From CAWAQA01 sp963784065 (GTDB lineage: Bacteria; Acidobacteriota; Vicinamibacteria; Vicinamibacterales; UBA2999), in contig CAWAQA010000005.1 in assembly GCA_963784065.1 (NCBI GenBank), positions 434,001 through 498,000 on the forward strand: a DNA stretch of 64,000 nt, given 5' to 3'. Positions 52,494 to 61,718 of this stretch are shown here, piece after piece. The stretch's first letter is position 1. Every line of letters begins with the position of its first letter. The position numbers and the translations under genes were made by a program. The notes under the pieces were generated by a model. The model was given only the letters and a program-made list of their open reading frames with translations, was not told the DNA's origin and searched no databases.

Positions 52494-53384
52494 CTAACGA
52501 GTGGAAGTAATTAGCTCGTAAATGCGATGGAGCTCTGCCTCCGAGGTGAAATCTACCTCGACCGTGCCCGCGGTGCCACGCCGGACGATGCGGACCTTGG
52601 TGCCGAGGGCGAAGCGCATCCGGTCTTCGGCCGCACGCGTGTGGACGTCCTTTTCCGGATTCGCGATTCGCGTGTCGCCACTCGCGATGCGAGGGGAGCC
52701 CGGCGTCGCCAGCCGCTTGACGAGGGCCTCGGTGTCGCGCACGGAAAGACCGCGTGAGATGACTTCGCGGGCGGCGTGGCGTTGCGCCGCGGCGTCGGGC
52801 AGGGCCAGGAGTGCGCGCGCGTGTCCCATCGACAGCGCCCCGGACGCGAGGTCGGCGCGGACCTCTTCGGGAAGCTTCAGGAGGCGCAGGTAGTTGGCCA
52901 CCGAACTGCGGTCCTTCCCTACCGCGGCGGCGATCTGCTCCTGCGTCAGCGAGAATTCGTCGGCCAGCCGTTGGTACGCCAACGACTCGTCGACCGGGTT
53001 CAGATTCTCGCGCTGGATGTTCTCGATGAGCGCGAGCTCGAGCAACTGCTGCTCCGACCCCTCCGCCACGTCGCGCACGACGACGGGGACTTTCATCAAG
53101 CCGGCGCGCTGCGCCGCTCGCCAGCGGCGTTCGCCCGCGATGATGCGATACGTGTCGCCGGTACGGCGCACGAGGATCGGCTGGATGATACCGTTCGCCT
53201 TGATCGATTGCGCCAGCTCCTCGAGCTTCGCGTCGTCCATCTGCAGGCGTGGCTGGTGGTCGTTGGGCGCGATCAGATCGATATCCACCTGCATCGCCCC
53301 GTTGCTGCGAGGCGCCTCGGGGAGCTCGGGAATCAGTGCGCTCAGACCTTTTCCCAGCGCGGGTCTTCTCTCCAACATGTGCAT
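52494..53384 (-). CDS. parB: Chromosome partitioning protein ParB (Spo0J)
   Basis: This intact 296-residue CTP-dependent clamp binds parS. It has the N-terminal ParA-activating segment (RRPALGKGLSALIPE), the CTP-binding motifs ANGIIQPILVRRTGD and YRIIAGERRWRAAQRAG, ENIQRENLNPVDESLAYQRL, the HTH FSLTQEQIAAAVGKDRSSVA then NYLRLLKLP, and a C-terminal dimer domain (RIVRRGTAGTVEVDFTSEAE). Two candidate parS sites lie 1 kb upstream, next to parA and rsmG. A CCTGAGCCC repeat separates it from parA. Confidence 0.95.
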   Translation of the reverse strand: MHMLERRPALGKGLSALIPELPEAPRSNGAMQVDIDLIAPNDHQPRLQMDDAKLEELAQSIKANGIIQPILVRRTGDTYRIIAGERRWRAAQRAGLMKVPVVVRDVAEGSEQQLLELALIENIQRENLNPVDESLAYQRLADEFSLTQEQIAAAVGKDRSSVANYLRLLKLPEEVRADLASGALSMGHARALLALPDAAAQRHAAREVISRGLSVRDTEALVKRLATPGSPRIASGDTRIANPEKDVHTRAAEDRMRFALGTKVRIVRRGTAGTVEVDFTSEAELHRIYELITSTR

Positions 53385-53481
53385 CTCCAGAGGCCTCGGG
53401 GATCAGGGCGCAGGATGTTCCAGGCCCGAGGCCGGCGACTGAGACCGCCTGGGCCCTGATCCCTGAGCCCTGGGGCCTTCG
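53385..53481. repeat. CCTGAGCCC-family repeat between parA and parB
   Basis: GAGGCCTCGGGGATCAGGGC and the inverted GGGCCCTGATCCCTGAGCCC form an imperfect palindrome that occupies the whole gap. Confidence 0.75.
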
Positions 53482-54251
53482 CTAGGCGGCCCCGCGTGCG
53501 AGCATCTCCTTCGCCAGCGCCACGTACGCGGCGGCGCCGCGTGACTTCCCGTCGTAGAGCACCGCCGGCAGCCCGTGACTCGGCGCCTCGCCGAGCCGCA
53601 CGTTGCGCGGGATGATCGTGTTGAACACCTTGTCCTTGAAGAAGTCGCGCACGTCGCGCGCGACGAGCTGCCCCAGGTTCGTGCGGTCGTCGTACATCGT
53701 CAGCAGGACGCCCTCGATTTCGAGCGCGGGATTGAGCGCCGCGCGGACGCGCCGCATCGTCGCGACGAGCTCGGCCAGACCTTCGAGCGCGAAATATTCG
53801 CAGTGCAGCGGGATCAGGACCGCGTCGGCGGCGACGAGCGCATTGAGGGTGAGCAGGCCGAGCGAGGGCGGGCAGTCGATGAAGATGCGATCGAAGCGCG
53901 GGCGCAGCGGATCGAGGACGCGCTGCAACCGGCGCTCGCGATTGGGCAGCGGGACCATCTCGATCTCGGCGCCTGTCAGGTTGCGATCGGCCGGGATCAG
54001 GTGGAGGCGCTCCACCTGCGTCGGCATCACGAACGACTCGGGGGCGCCATCGGTCATGACCGCCTCGTAGGCGGTGCCGCCTTCGGCGCGCTGGCCTTTC
54101 AGCCCGACGCCGCTCGTGAGATTGCCCTGGGGATCGACGTCGACGAGGAGGACCCGCTGACCGGCCAGCGCGATGGAAGTCGCGAGGTTGATCGCTGTGG
54201 TGGTCTTACCGACGCCGCCCTTCTGGTTGGCGATGGCGAGGATGCGGCCAC
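53482..54251 (-). CDS. parA: Chromosome partitioning ATPase ParA (Soj), start region frameshifted
   Basis: The deviant Walker A AIANQKGGVGKTTTAINLAT and switch VLLVDVDPQGNLTSGVG are followed by FDRIFIDCPPSLGLLTLNAL, EYFALEGLAELVATMRRV and the C-terminal TIIPRNVRLGEAPSHGLPA. The start region does not read cleanly: the conserved RILAIANQKGG frame lacks a start, but GTG 54251 would be in frame if one C were restored near 54246 (VARILAIANQ). An ATG at 54287 in the other frame is the alternative. The length is about 257 residues. It drives origin segregation with ParB and parS. Confidence 0.9.
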
Positions 54252-54362
54252 CTGCCCGCTGAGATGACGGGCTGTGGTGTTTGTCATATGACCAATAAGT
54301 GCGTCTGGTCTCATCGAAGTGGTCAAAGACTAGTACGATCCGCGATCCGCGTCAAGTCGTCT

Positions 54363-54378
54363 TGTTCCACGTGGAACA
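54363..54378. promoter_or_regulatory. parS centromere site 1
   Basis: TGTTCCACGTGGAACA is a perfect 16-bp palindrome and a known variant of the universal parS (TGTTTCACGTGAAACA). It lies 110 bp upstream of the parA start. Confidence 0.9.
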
Positions 54379-54514
54379 GAGCGATCAAATGGCGATGTGA
54401 CCTAAAATGCCTGGGAAGTCAGCGGGGTCGAATCAGCTCGCCGGCTCGAACCTGCGCGGGTTGAATTGGTGTACTGCCGAGGTCCAAAAGACCCGTCTAC
54501 AAAGTTGAGCTGTC

Positions 54515-54622
54515 TAACCCCTGACCTAGAGCCTGAGCCCTGAGCCTGAGCCCTGAGCCTGTAAGCCCTGAGCTGAACCCTAGAGCTCCGGGCCCTGGAG
54601 CCCTGAGCCCGAGGCCACCCAC
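54515..54622. repeat. CCTGAGCCC-family tandem-like repeat between the two parS sites
   Basis: CCTGAGCCCTGAGCCTGAGC and later CCTGGAGCCCTGAGCCCGAG show the most regular tandem form of the family in the window. It ends exactly where the second parS starts. Confidence 0.75.
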
Positions 54623-54638
54623 TGTTCCACGTGGAACG
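54623..54638. promoter_or_regulatory. parS centromere site 2
   Basis: TGTTCCACGTGGAACG matches site 1 in 15 of 16 positions. It lies 1 bp beyond the stop codon of rsmG. Confidence 0.85.
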
Positions 54639-54639
54639 T

Positions 54640-55302
54640 TCAACGACCGATGGTGCGTTTCTCGAGGACGACGAGGCGGCTGCGGAGCGATTCGATGAGG
54701 GGATGCGTTGCCTTCCAGAAGAGCGGAGGATGAACCGTCTCCGAAAAGTCGCTGCCGGTCGCGCCGCGGAAGAGAAACAGGTGGCCGCCCGGCTTCACGA
54801 AAGCCTGAAGACTCATCAGCACTCGCGTCTCGACTCGCACAGCCCTGATCGTCAGCAGGTCGTGCCCCTCGTGAAGATCTGGCCTCGCCAGCAACTCTTC
54901 GAACCGGGCGGTCGCAACGTCCGCGCCCGGGAGAGCCAGCGCGCGAATCGCTTCCCGGAGAAACACCGATTTCCGGGTCTTGGACTCGACCATCAGCAGG
55001 CGCAGCGATGACGCCGCCAGCGCCAAAGGGATCGCGGGTGAGCCGCCACCGCTCCCGATGTCGAGCATCCGAGACGCCGCGGGCGGCACGTGCCTCGCGG
55101 CCACCAACGGCTCTATGAGCAGGCGGTCCAGCGTCTCGGGCGAAGGATCAGTCAGGTCGAGGCCGGTGAGGTTGATCTTGGTGTTCCAGGTCGTGAGCAG
55201 GCGGTAATAGGTCTCGAGCTGCGCCCGGAGATCCGGCGACACCGATACGCCGACGCGGCGCGTCCGCCTCGCGATCCGGTCCTGGAACTCGCGACTCGTC
55301 AC
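54640..55302 (-). CDS. rsmG: 16S rRNA (guanine-N7) methyltransferase RsmG
   Basis: This SAM-dependent enzyme methylates G527 of 16S rRNA. The intact 220-residue frame contains LETYYRLLTTWNTKINLTGL, the SAM motif MLDIGSGGGSPAIPLALAAS, LLMVESKTRKSVFLREAIRA and LLTIRAVRVETRVLMSLQAF. GTG 55302 overlaps the stop of mnmG (GTGA), the usual tight arrangement of the mnmG-rsmG-parA cluster. Confidence 0.93.
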   Translation of the reverse strand: MTSREFQDRIARRTRRVGVSVSPDLRAQLETYYRLLTTWNTKINLTGLDLTDPSPETLDRLLIEPLVAARHVPPAASRMLDIGSGGGSPAIPLALAASSLRLLMVESKTRKSVFLREAIRALALPGADVATARFEELLARPDLHEGHDLLTIRAVRVETRVLMSLQAFVKPGGHLFLFRGATGSDFSETVHPPLFWKATHPLIESLRSRLVVLEKRTIGR

Positions 55303-57162
55303 GGCGCGAGCGACGACTCAGGAGTGAATCGGCCCAGGAACGAACCGAGGACCGCCACCGCCGCCGGCGTGACGCCCGGAATCCGGGACGCCTGGCCCAG
55401 GGTCTCCGGCCGGACCTGTGTCAGCCGGTGAACGACCTCGCGCGAAAGGCCGGGCACCCGCGCAAAAGGGAACCCGGCGGGGATCTGCCGGCGCTCGTCC
55501 TTGCGCGTGCGTTCGGCTCGGGACGCCTCCTGCTTCAGGTACCCGGCGTATTTGATGGTCGTCTCCAGGCTCGCGACATCGAGCGCCTGCGCGACGGGGT
55601 CCAGATCGAGTGCGACCTGTCCCTCGTCGATGAGTGCGCCCAGCCGGACTGCCGGCTGGCGCAACGCCTGCGATGCGGGCACGCGCTGGCCGTTGCCCTG
55701 CCGGACGAGCGTCTGGTCCAGGGTGCCCAGGTTGCGCTGATAGCGACCCCGGCGGGCCTCGAACCGATCCCAGCTTTCAGCGTCGACGAGCCCGAGACGC
55801 CGGCCCGCGGGCGTCAGGCGGAGGTCCGCGTTGTCGATCCGGAGGAGCAGCCGGTGCTCGGCGCGAGACGTGAACATCCGGTACGGCTCGAGACAGCCGC
55901 GTGTGACCAGGTCGTCCACGAGGATGCCGACGTACGCCTCGTCTCTTCCGAGCGCGAAACCCGGCGCGCGGCGCACGCGCTGCGCCGCGTTGACCCCCGC
56001 CACGAGGCCCTGGGCCGCAGCCTCTTCGTACCCGGAGGTGCCGTTGATTTGACCGGCAAGGAACAACCCGCCGACACGATGCGTCTCCAGTGTTGATTTC
56101 AGCTCCGTCGGCTGCACGAAGTCGTATTCCACCGCGTAGCCCGGACGCAGCATCTCGGCGTCCTCGAGGCCTGGCAGCGCACGAACGAGCTGCTCCTGCA
56201 CCTCGCGCGGCAGCGACATCGAGAACCCGTTCACGTAGATCTCGTTGACGTCCACGCCCTCCGGCTCGAGATAAATCTGGTGCCGCTCCCGCTCCGGAAA
56301 CCGCATGATCTTGTCCTCGAGCGATGGACAGTAGCGCGGGCCGATTCCCTTGATTTGACCGTTGTAGAGCGGGACTTTGGTGGATGTGGTCCCGGACGAG
56401 ATCGTGGACGCGGTCGGTCGTGTGCAGGAGCCAGCAACGCATCGTGTTCGTCAACGGCGCGGAGGTCGCGAACGAGAACGGGACCGGCGCGTCGTCGCCC
56501 CGCTCCTCGGCGAAGAGACCGCTGGTCACCGCCCCGTCGAAGTCGATGCTGTCTCGATGAAGCCGCGGCGGCGTACCCGTCTTCAGCCGGCCCCATTCAA
56601 AGCCGAACGACTTGATGGATTCCGCGAGCTCACGCGACGGCGGTTCGCCGTGCCGCCCGGCCGGTCGCTGCTCGAGCCCCACGTGGACGAGACCGTTGAG
56701 GAAGGTCCCCGTGGTGACGACGAGCGCCGCGCAGGTGTACCGGTCGCCATCTTCCATCGCCAGGCCGGCGACGCGGCCATGGTTGACGAGGATGCGCCCA
56801 GCCTTGCCGAGGATCCAGCCGATGTTCGGCTCGCGATCGAGCGCCGCGTCAACCCACGCGGAATAGCGACGCTTGTCGGCCTGTGCGCGCGGCGACCATA
56901 CCGCCGGCCCGCGGCTGCGATTGAGCAACTTGAACTGCAGGCCGGTCGCGTCGATGGCACGGCCCATCAAGCCGCCGAGGGCGTCGATCTCGCGAACGAG
57001 GTGCCCCTTCGCCGTGCCTCCAACCGCCGGGTTGCAGGGCATGTGCGCGACCGTGTCGCGCGACAGCGTGCACAGGCCAACCCGGCAGCCGAGCCGCGCG
57101 GCTGCGTAGGCGGCTTCGACGCCGGCGTGTCCCGCCCCGATGACGATGATGTCGAATGTCAT
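55299..57162 (-). CDS. mnmG: tRNA uridine-5-carboxymethylaminomethyl synthase subunit MnmG, one frameshift
   Basis: MnmG (GidA) with MnmE modifies wobble uridine U34. The FAD site reads IIVIGAGHAGVEAAYAAARL; CNPAVGGTAKGHLVREIDAL, GLQFKLLNRSRGPAVWSPRA, LVVTTGTFLNGLVHVG and GRLKTGTPPRLHRDSIDF follow. After a +1 shift near 56378 the rest continues: DKIMRFPERERHQIYLEPEG, AGQINGTSGYEEAAAQGLVA, FTSRAEHRLLLRIDNADLRL. The C-terminal MnmE-binding domain ends in SLAP. The joined length is about 620 residues. ATG 57162 is preferred to one six codons upstream, which abuts a MITE-like element. Confidence 0.93.
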
Positions 57163-57180
57163 GCCTGTGCCGGGGACCAT

Positions 57181-57293
57181 CTAGTGGACTGTTCAGACTG
57201 AATCTGTAGCTGCCCACAACAGGCCTCCGACTGCGATCAGCGGGCCACGACAACGGAGCGGCCCGGTAGCAATCCGAAGAGACAGGCCACTAG
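57181..57293 (+). mobile_element. MITE-like element, copy B (113 bp)
   Basis: Ends CTAGTGG and CCACTAG are perfect 7-bp inverted repeats. It is homologous to the reverse complement of copy A (11722-11826), best over the left 65 nt. It fills the gap between mnmE and mnmG exactly, leaving 6 bp to the mnmE stop. Confidence 0.65.
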
Positions 57294-57299
57294 TCCGCG

Positions 57300-58679
57300 C
57301 TACTTGCCGATGCAGAACCTCTCGAAAATGTGCCGCAGCACGTCGTCAGATGTTCGGACTCCAACGATTTCATCCAGCCGGGTGCGTGCGGCCTGGAGGT
57401 CCGTGAGCACGAACTCCTCGGGCGTGTCGCCGGCGGCCGCCGCCGATTCCGCGGCGGACAGCGACGCGCGCGCCTGCTCGAGCAGCGCGATGTGGCGAGT
57501 GTTGGAGACACGTGCCGTGTCCTGGAGCGGTTCGCTGCCGGTCAACTCGAGGGCGATCGCGGCGCGCAGGGCAGGGAACCCTTCGCCGGTTGTCGCCGAG
57601 ACGCTGACATCGGGCCCGCTGACGCCGTCCCCTCCGTACGTGGGGGCCGGCTTCAGCCGGCCCGTCACCAGATCGCACTTGTTGCCGACGACGAGCCGCC
57701 GTCTTCCGGCCGTTGCGTCGAGCACTCGCTGGTCCTCGACGGTGGGCGGCTCGCTCTGATCGATGACGACCAGCGTCAACGCTGCCACCGCGCGCGCGCG
57801 CTCACCCCGGACGACACCCTCGCGCTCCACGACGTCGACGGTCTCGCGCCATCCCGCGGTGTCGACCAGGGTCACGGCAAGCCCCTCGATGTCCATCGTC
57901 TCGGTCAGCAGGTCGCGCGTCGTGCCGGCGATCTCGGTGACGATTGCGCGATCTGTTCCAGCTAACCTGTTGAATATACTTGACTTACCGACATTGGTCC
58001 GACCGGAGATGACCACCGTCGCGCCCTCGCGGATCATCCGGCCCCGGTCCGCATCCCCCAGCAATTCGTCGATGGCCGAGATGACGCCGGCGATCGAGCG
58101 AGCGGTCTCCGCCGGCTCGATGAAGTGGTACCCCTCGTCCGGAAAGTCGAGCGATGCCTCGAGCCGTGCCACCAGGTCGAACAGCATCACGTCGATCGCG
58201 GCGATTCGCTCGGTCAGGGTGCCCTGCAGCTGATCGAACGCCACGCGTGCCTGCAGCGGCGTGGCGGCGTCCACAAGGTCCGCGACCGCCTCGGCGCGCA
58301 CGAGATCCCGCTTGCCGTTGAGGAACGCGCGCAACGTGAACTCGCCTGGCTCGGCGAGGCGTGCACCCGCGGCGATCGCGCCACGCACGATCGCGTGCAG
58401 CACCACCGGGCTGCCGTGCGCGCTGATCTCGAGTACGTCCTGACCTGTGTACGAGTGTGGAGCGGGAAAGAAGGTCGCCACCACTTCATCCGCGTTGCGG
58501 CTGCCGCTGCCATGCCGCGCGCGCGTATAGGTCGCCAGTCGCGGCGCGAGCGGGCGGCTGTACTCCAGGATGGTTCGGCCTATGTCGTGGGCCCTGGGAC
58601 CGCTGATCCGGACGACTCCGATTCCGCCCCGCCCGGGCGGCGTCGCGATCGCGACAATGGAGTCGTCGATGGCAAACAA
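57300..58679 (-). CDS. mnmE: tRNA modification GTPase MnmE with a repeat-derived insert in the G domain
   Basis: The intact 459-residue protein has the N-terminal formyl-THF domain (IVAIATPPGRGGIGVVRISG, HSYTGQDVLEISAHGSPVVL, RLAEPGEFTLRAFLNGKRDL), the G domain with G1 SGRTNVGKSSIFNRLAG, G2 EIAGTTRDLL, G3 DTAGWRE, G4 GNKCDLV and G5 SATTGEG, and the C-terminal FCIGK with the catalytic Cys. Between G4 and G5 lies GRLKPAPTYGGDG, encoded by an RLKPEA palindrome. The start is TTG 58679, directly after the jag stop. It acts with MnmG in wobble uridine modification. Confidence 0.95.
   Translation of the reverse strand: MFAIDDSIVAIATPPGRGGIGVVRISGPRAHDIGRTILEYSRPLAPRLATYTRARHGSGSRNADEVVATFFPAPHSYTGQDVLEISAHGSPVVLHAIVRGAIAAGARLAEPGEFTLRAFLNGKRDLVRAEAVADLVDAATPLQARVAFDQLQGTLTERIAAIDVMLFDLVARLEASLDFPDEGYHFIEPAETARSIAGVISAIDELLGDADRGRMIREGATVVISGRTNVGKSSIFNRLAGTDRAIVTEIAGTTRDLLTETMDIEGLAVTLVDTAGWRETVDVVEREGVVRGERARAVAALTLVVIDQSEPPTVEDQRVLDATAGRRRLVVGNKCDLVTGRLKPAPTYGGDGVSGPDVSVSATTGEGFPALRAAIALELTGSEPLQDTARVSNTRHIALLEQARASLSAAESAAAAGDTPEEFVLTDLQAARTRLDEIVGVRTSDDVLRHIFERFCIGK
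57636..57663. repeat. RLKPEA-family palindrome inside mnmE
   Basis: GGGGGCCGGCTTCAGCCGGC followed by CC is the palindromic core. On the minus strand it is read in frame as GRLKPAPT, about residues 339-346 of MnmE. Confidence 0.85.
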
Positions 58680-59129
58680 TTACTTCTTCGGCGAGATGAT
58701 CACCGTCTTCATGAACGCGTCGCCGATGCTTTCCGACGCTGCGCCCGGATACTCCGCAATCGCCATGTGCACGATCCGCCGCTCGTAAGGATTCAGGGGG
58801 CCCATCTCCTGGGCCGCACCGGTGCTGCGCGCCTTCTCCGCCATGAACCGCGCCATCTGTTTCAGCTCGGCGTCCTTGTCCTTGCGGAAGCCGTTGCAGT
58901 CGATGACGATGCGGTTGTCGTCGCCGAGCTGCCGGCGGAAGGCGGTGGCCACCAGGTGTTGCAGCGCCTGCAACCCTTCCCCGCCGCGCCGAACGAGCAC
59001 GCCGCCGTCCTCGCCTTCGAGGTTGATCCGGGTCCCGTCGGGCGACTCCTCGATGCGCACGGTGAGCGTGACGCCCATCGCGTTCACCACGTTCTGCACG
59101 AAGTCAGTGATCTCCGTCGTCAGTGACAT
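58680..59129 (-). CDS. jag: Jag/KhpB-type RNA-binding protein (KH-R3H)
   Basis: This 149-residue protein has a KH-like domain (VTLTVRIEESPDGTRINLEG, GVLVRRGGEGLQALQHLVAT) and an R3H domain (NPYERRIVHMAIAEYPGAAS, with the R-x3-H pair). The N-terminal Jag_N domain found in firmicute EloR/KhpB is absent. It binds RNA and its gene is nearly always next to yidC, as here. ATG 59129 begins the KH region. Confidence 0.88.
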   Translation of the reverse strand: MSLTTEITDFVQNVVNAMGVTLTVRIEESPDGTRINLEGEDGGVLVRRGGEGLQALQHLVATAFRRQLGDDNRIVIDCNGFRKDKDAELKQMARFMAEKARSTGAAQEMGPLNPYERRIVHMAIAEYPGAASESIGDAFMKTVIISPKK

Positions 59130-59192
59130 TTTCCGATCAGCTCCCGATCGCCAGGGGCTGGCTGAAGCCGGCCCGCGTTGAAGGTGCACCTA

Positions 59193-60931
59193 TCAGTCCC
59201 TCTTGGCTCCCGCTGATTTCCCCGCGCCGGCATTCTTCAGCCGCCGCTCCGCCGGCGGCCTCGTCGTCGACAGGCGGGCCGGGCCGAGCCACCAGCCGGT
59301 GAAGTACTGCTGGCCGATCGCCCAGACGTTGCTCACGAACCAGTAGATCACCAGGCCGCTCGGCGCCCACAGGAACATCACGCTGAACATCAGCGGCATC
59401 ATCATCATGATCCGCTGCTGCGCCGGGTCCGCCGTCGTCGGCGTGATCTTCTGCTGCCAGTACATCGAGACCGGCCATCAGGATGGGAACGACGAAATAC
59501 GGGTCGGCCTGCGACAGGTCGTGAATCCACAAGCCGAAATCGGCGCCGCGGAGCTCGATCGCCTGCGACAGCATCGAGTAGAAGGCAAAGAGCAGCGGCA
59601 TCTGCAACACCATGGGGACGCAGCCGCTCGCCGGGTTGACGCCTTTCTCGCGGTAGAGATTCATGACCTCCGTGTTCATCTTCTGCCGCGCCGGGTCGGT
59701 CACCTTCATGCCCGCGTAGCGGTCCTGGATCGCCTTCATCTGCGGCTGCAGCATCTGCATCTTCCGCATGGACACGACGCTCTTGTGCCGCAGCGGGAAG
59801 ACGACGATGTTGATGAGGATCGTCAGCAGGATGATCGCCCAGCCCCAGTTGCCGACGTAGCCGTGAATCCACGTCAGCGCACCGAGCAGCGGAACCGCGA
59901 GGAACTGGAAGATGCCGAAATTGATGGCATAGACCAGCTGCGCATCGATGTCGCGCAGTTGCTCGAACTGCTTCGGGCCGTAGAAGAACCGCACCTTCTC
60001 CGGGGCCTGCGGGAAACGGAAGGTCTGATCCAGCAGTTGTCGCTGGGTCTCGCCCTCGCCGGGCAGCGTCACCGGACGGTACTCCACACGCGCCTGGCCA
60101 GGGTTCACCGCCACGGCGATGAAGTAGTGGTCATCGAGGCCGGCAAAGCGGAACTGTCCTTCGTGCGCCGGTTGCTCGAGGAGCGAATCCGGCAGCAATC
60201 GCTCGACGTCGTCATCGCGATGGTAGATGGCCGAAGGAGGCTGCACGTAGTTGCCGGTGAAGAAACTGCCGCCGCCCGAGGTCGCGCCGGCGTCGCCGAG
60301 CCCTGGCCCCCACTGGATCGCGGGGTTGAGCGGCATGGTCCCGTTCATCACTGACGCAGAGAACCCGATGACGTACGTCCGCGGATCGAGTTGGAACTCC
60401 TTGCGGGCGTGAAGGCCGGCTGCGTCCTGGTACTCGAACACCAGCGTCGCCGGGTTCGTCGTGGCGTCCACACGTCCGCTCGTGGTCACCGGACACCCGG
60501 TAGAGCGCCGTGTTCAGACGCCGCGTCAGCTGCTCGTCATCGACGACCAGCGAGAACGGCCGTCGGCTCCTGCGCGGGAAGCCCGGAGGGGACGAGATCG
60601 ACCGGGTTTCCCTGGCCGTCCAGATACTCCTTGAGGCGCCAGCGCACGATGCGCCCGCCGCGATTGGAAAACACGGCCTGCACGGTTGCAGTGTCAACGA
60701 CAATCTCCCGCTCCGACGGCTCCGAGGTCAGCGCTTCGGGCTGCGGCACGCTCGGGTACCGGCGCCGCGGGCGTCGCCGGCGCCGAGGCAGCCGGCGCGG
60801 GGAGAGCGGCCGATGGAGTGGGATTCTGTTGAATCTGCGCGGGCGGCGGCGCAGGCGGCACGAAGAGAGCCTGGTATGCCGTAGAGCACCAGGAACGACA
60901 GCACGACGGCGATAAGGACGCGACGTTCCAT
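59193..60931 (-). CDS. yidC: Membrane protein insertase YidC, several frameshifts
   Basis: The N-terminal helix ERRVLIAVVLSFLVLYG is followed by a Pro/Ala-rich linker, the large periplasmic beta domain (IVVDTATVQAVFSNRGGRIV, VFEYQDAAGLHARKEFQLDP) and the conserved C-terminal helices: GWAIILLTILINIVVFPLRH, MQMLQPQMKAIQDRYAGM, YREKGVNPASGCVPMVLQMP, MMMMPLMFSVMFLWAPSGLV then IYWFVSNVWAIGQQY. At least four shifts are needed (near 60870, 60760, 60560-60490 and 59468). Joined it is about 575 residues. It inserts proteins into the inner membrane with or without Sec. Its ATG overlaps the yidD stop (TGATG). Confidence 0.9.
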
Positions 60932-61167
60932 CAAGATTGAGTGGCGTGGCGGGGGGACTTGGGCGGCACCGGGTCGAACCCGTGGTCTCCAAGCGGGTGG
61001 CAGCGCGAGAGGCGACGAAGACCGAGCCACACGCCGCGTGCGGATCCGTGGGTGCGAACCGCCTCCGCCATGTAGTCGGCGCATGACGGCTGGTACCGGC
61101 AGCACCCGGTAAATAGCGGTGAAATCAGAAGCTTATACGCTCGTAGCAACAGGAGCACGAGGACCAC
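60931..61167 (-). CDS. yidD: Membrane protein insertion efficiency factor YidD
   Basis: The short amphipathic protein shows the family core LLRAYKLLISPLFTGCCRYQ, PSCADYMAEAVRTHG and GLRRLSRCHPLGDHGFDPVP, with the conserved cysteines. The start is probably GTG 61167 or 61158, which lies inside the 3' end of rnpA, a common overlap. The length is about 78 residues. Confidence 0.88.
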   Translation of the reverse strand: MVLVLLLLRAYKLLISPLFTGCCRYQPSCADYMAEAVRTHGSARGVWLGLRRLSRCHPLGDHGFDPVPPKSPRHATQS

Positions 61168-61546
61168 GAGGACCTCGTCCACGCGGACGGTGAGCGGGAC
61201 GTGGACCTTCGCGGTCCCGCCGCTCGAGAGCGGCCTGGTAGTCGGCTTCAAGCTTGGAAAAGGGGGCATCGAGCATTTCCCGGCGCGGCACGATCACGAT
61301 ATCAAGGCCGGCAGCCACCTTGTGCCGCCGGAACAGCTCGCGTGACAGGCGCTTGGCACGGTTGCGTTCGACGGCGGATCCCAGCTTCCTGGTGGCCGCC
61401 ACTCCGAACCGCGGCACGTTCCCGCCGTTCGGCAGCACGAAAAGCGTCATGAACCGGCCGTGGATCCGGGCGCCCTGATTGTAGACGCGCTCGAACTCGG
61501 GCCGTCGGCGGATCCGCTGTGACGCCGCCAGGCTCTCGGCAGCCAT
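61133..61546 (-). CDS. rnpA: Ribonuclease P protein component
   Basis: This small basic subunit binds the 5' leader of pre-tRNA with the RNase P RNA. Motifs are ASQRIRRRPEFERVYNQGAR, RFGVAATRKLGSAVERNRAK and RLSRELFRRHKVAAGLDIVI, with the RNR motif. The last 35 residues are Arg/Pro-rich, longer than usual, and overlap yidD; a frame error near 61215 could have lengthened it. It follows rpmH. Confidence 0.9.
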   Translation of the reverse strand: MAAESLAASQRIRRRPEFERVYNQGARIHGRFMTLFVLPNGGNVPRFGVAATRKLGSAVERNRAKRLSRELFRRHKVAAGLDIVIVPRREMLDAPFSKLEADYQAALERRDREGPRPAHRPRGRGPRGPRAPVATSV

Positions 61547-61565
61547 TGACGCGCCAGCGACAAAA

Positions 61566-61718
61566 CTAGGCTTCGTCGGACACCGTGAGCCGTTTGCGGC
61601 CCTTCGCCCGGCGGCGCTTGAGCACGATTCGGCCGTTCTTCGTTGACATCCGCACCAAGAAGCCGTGGGTCTTCTTGCGGCGGCGGGTGTTGGGCTGGTA
61701 GGTGCGCTTCCCCTTCAT
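61566..61718 (-). CDS. rpmH: 50S ribosomal protein L34
   Basis: This 50-residue basic protein contains the family signature KRTYQPNTRRRKKTHGFLVR and GRIVLKRRRAKGRKRLTVSD. ATG 61718 is the normal start (MKGKRTYQPN). A TACTCT box lies 11 nt upstream on the same strand. It is the first gene of the leftward cluster, divergent from dnaA. Confidence 0.96.
   Translation of the reverse strand: MKGKRTYQPNTRRRKKTHGFLVRMSTKNGRIVLKRRRAKGRKRLTVSDEA

Noticed and set aside
54515..54622. Tandem CCTGAGCCCTGA units as a possible CRISPR or VNTR locus
   Set aside because: The units are too short and have no spacers; related palindromic copies in other gaps show a dispersed repeat family.
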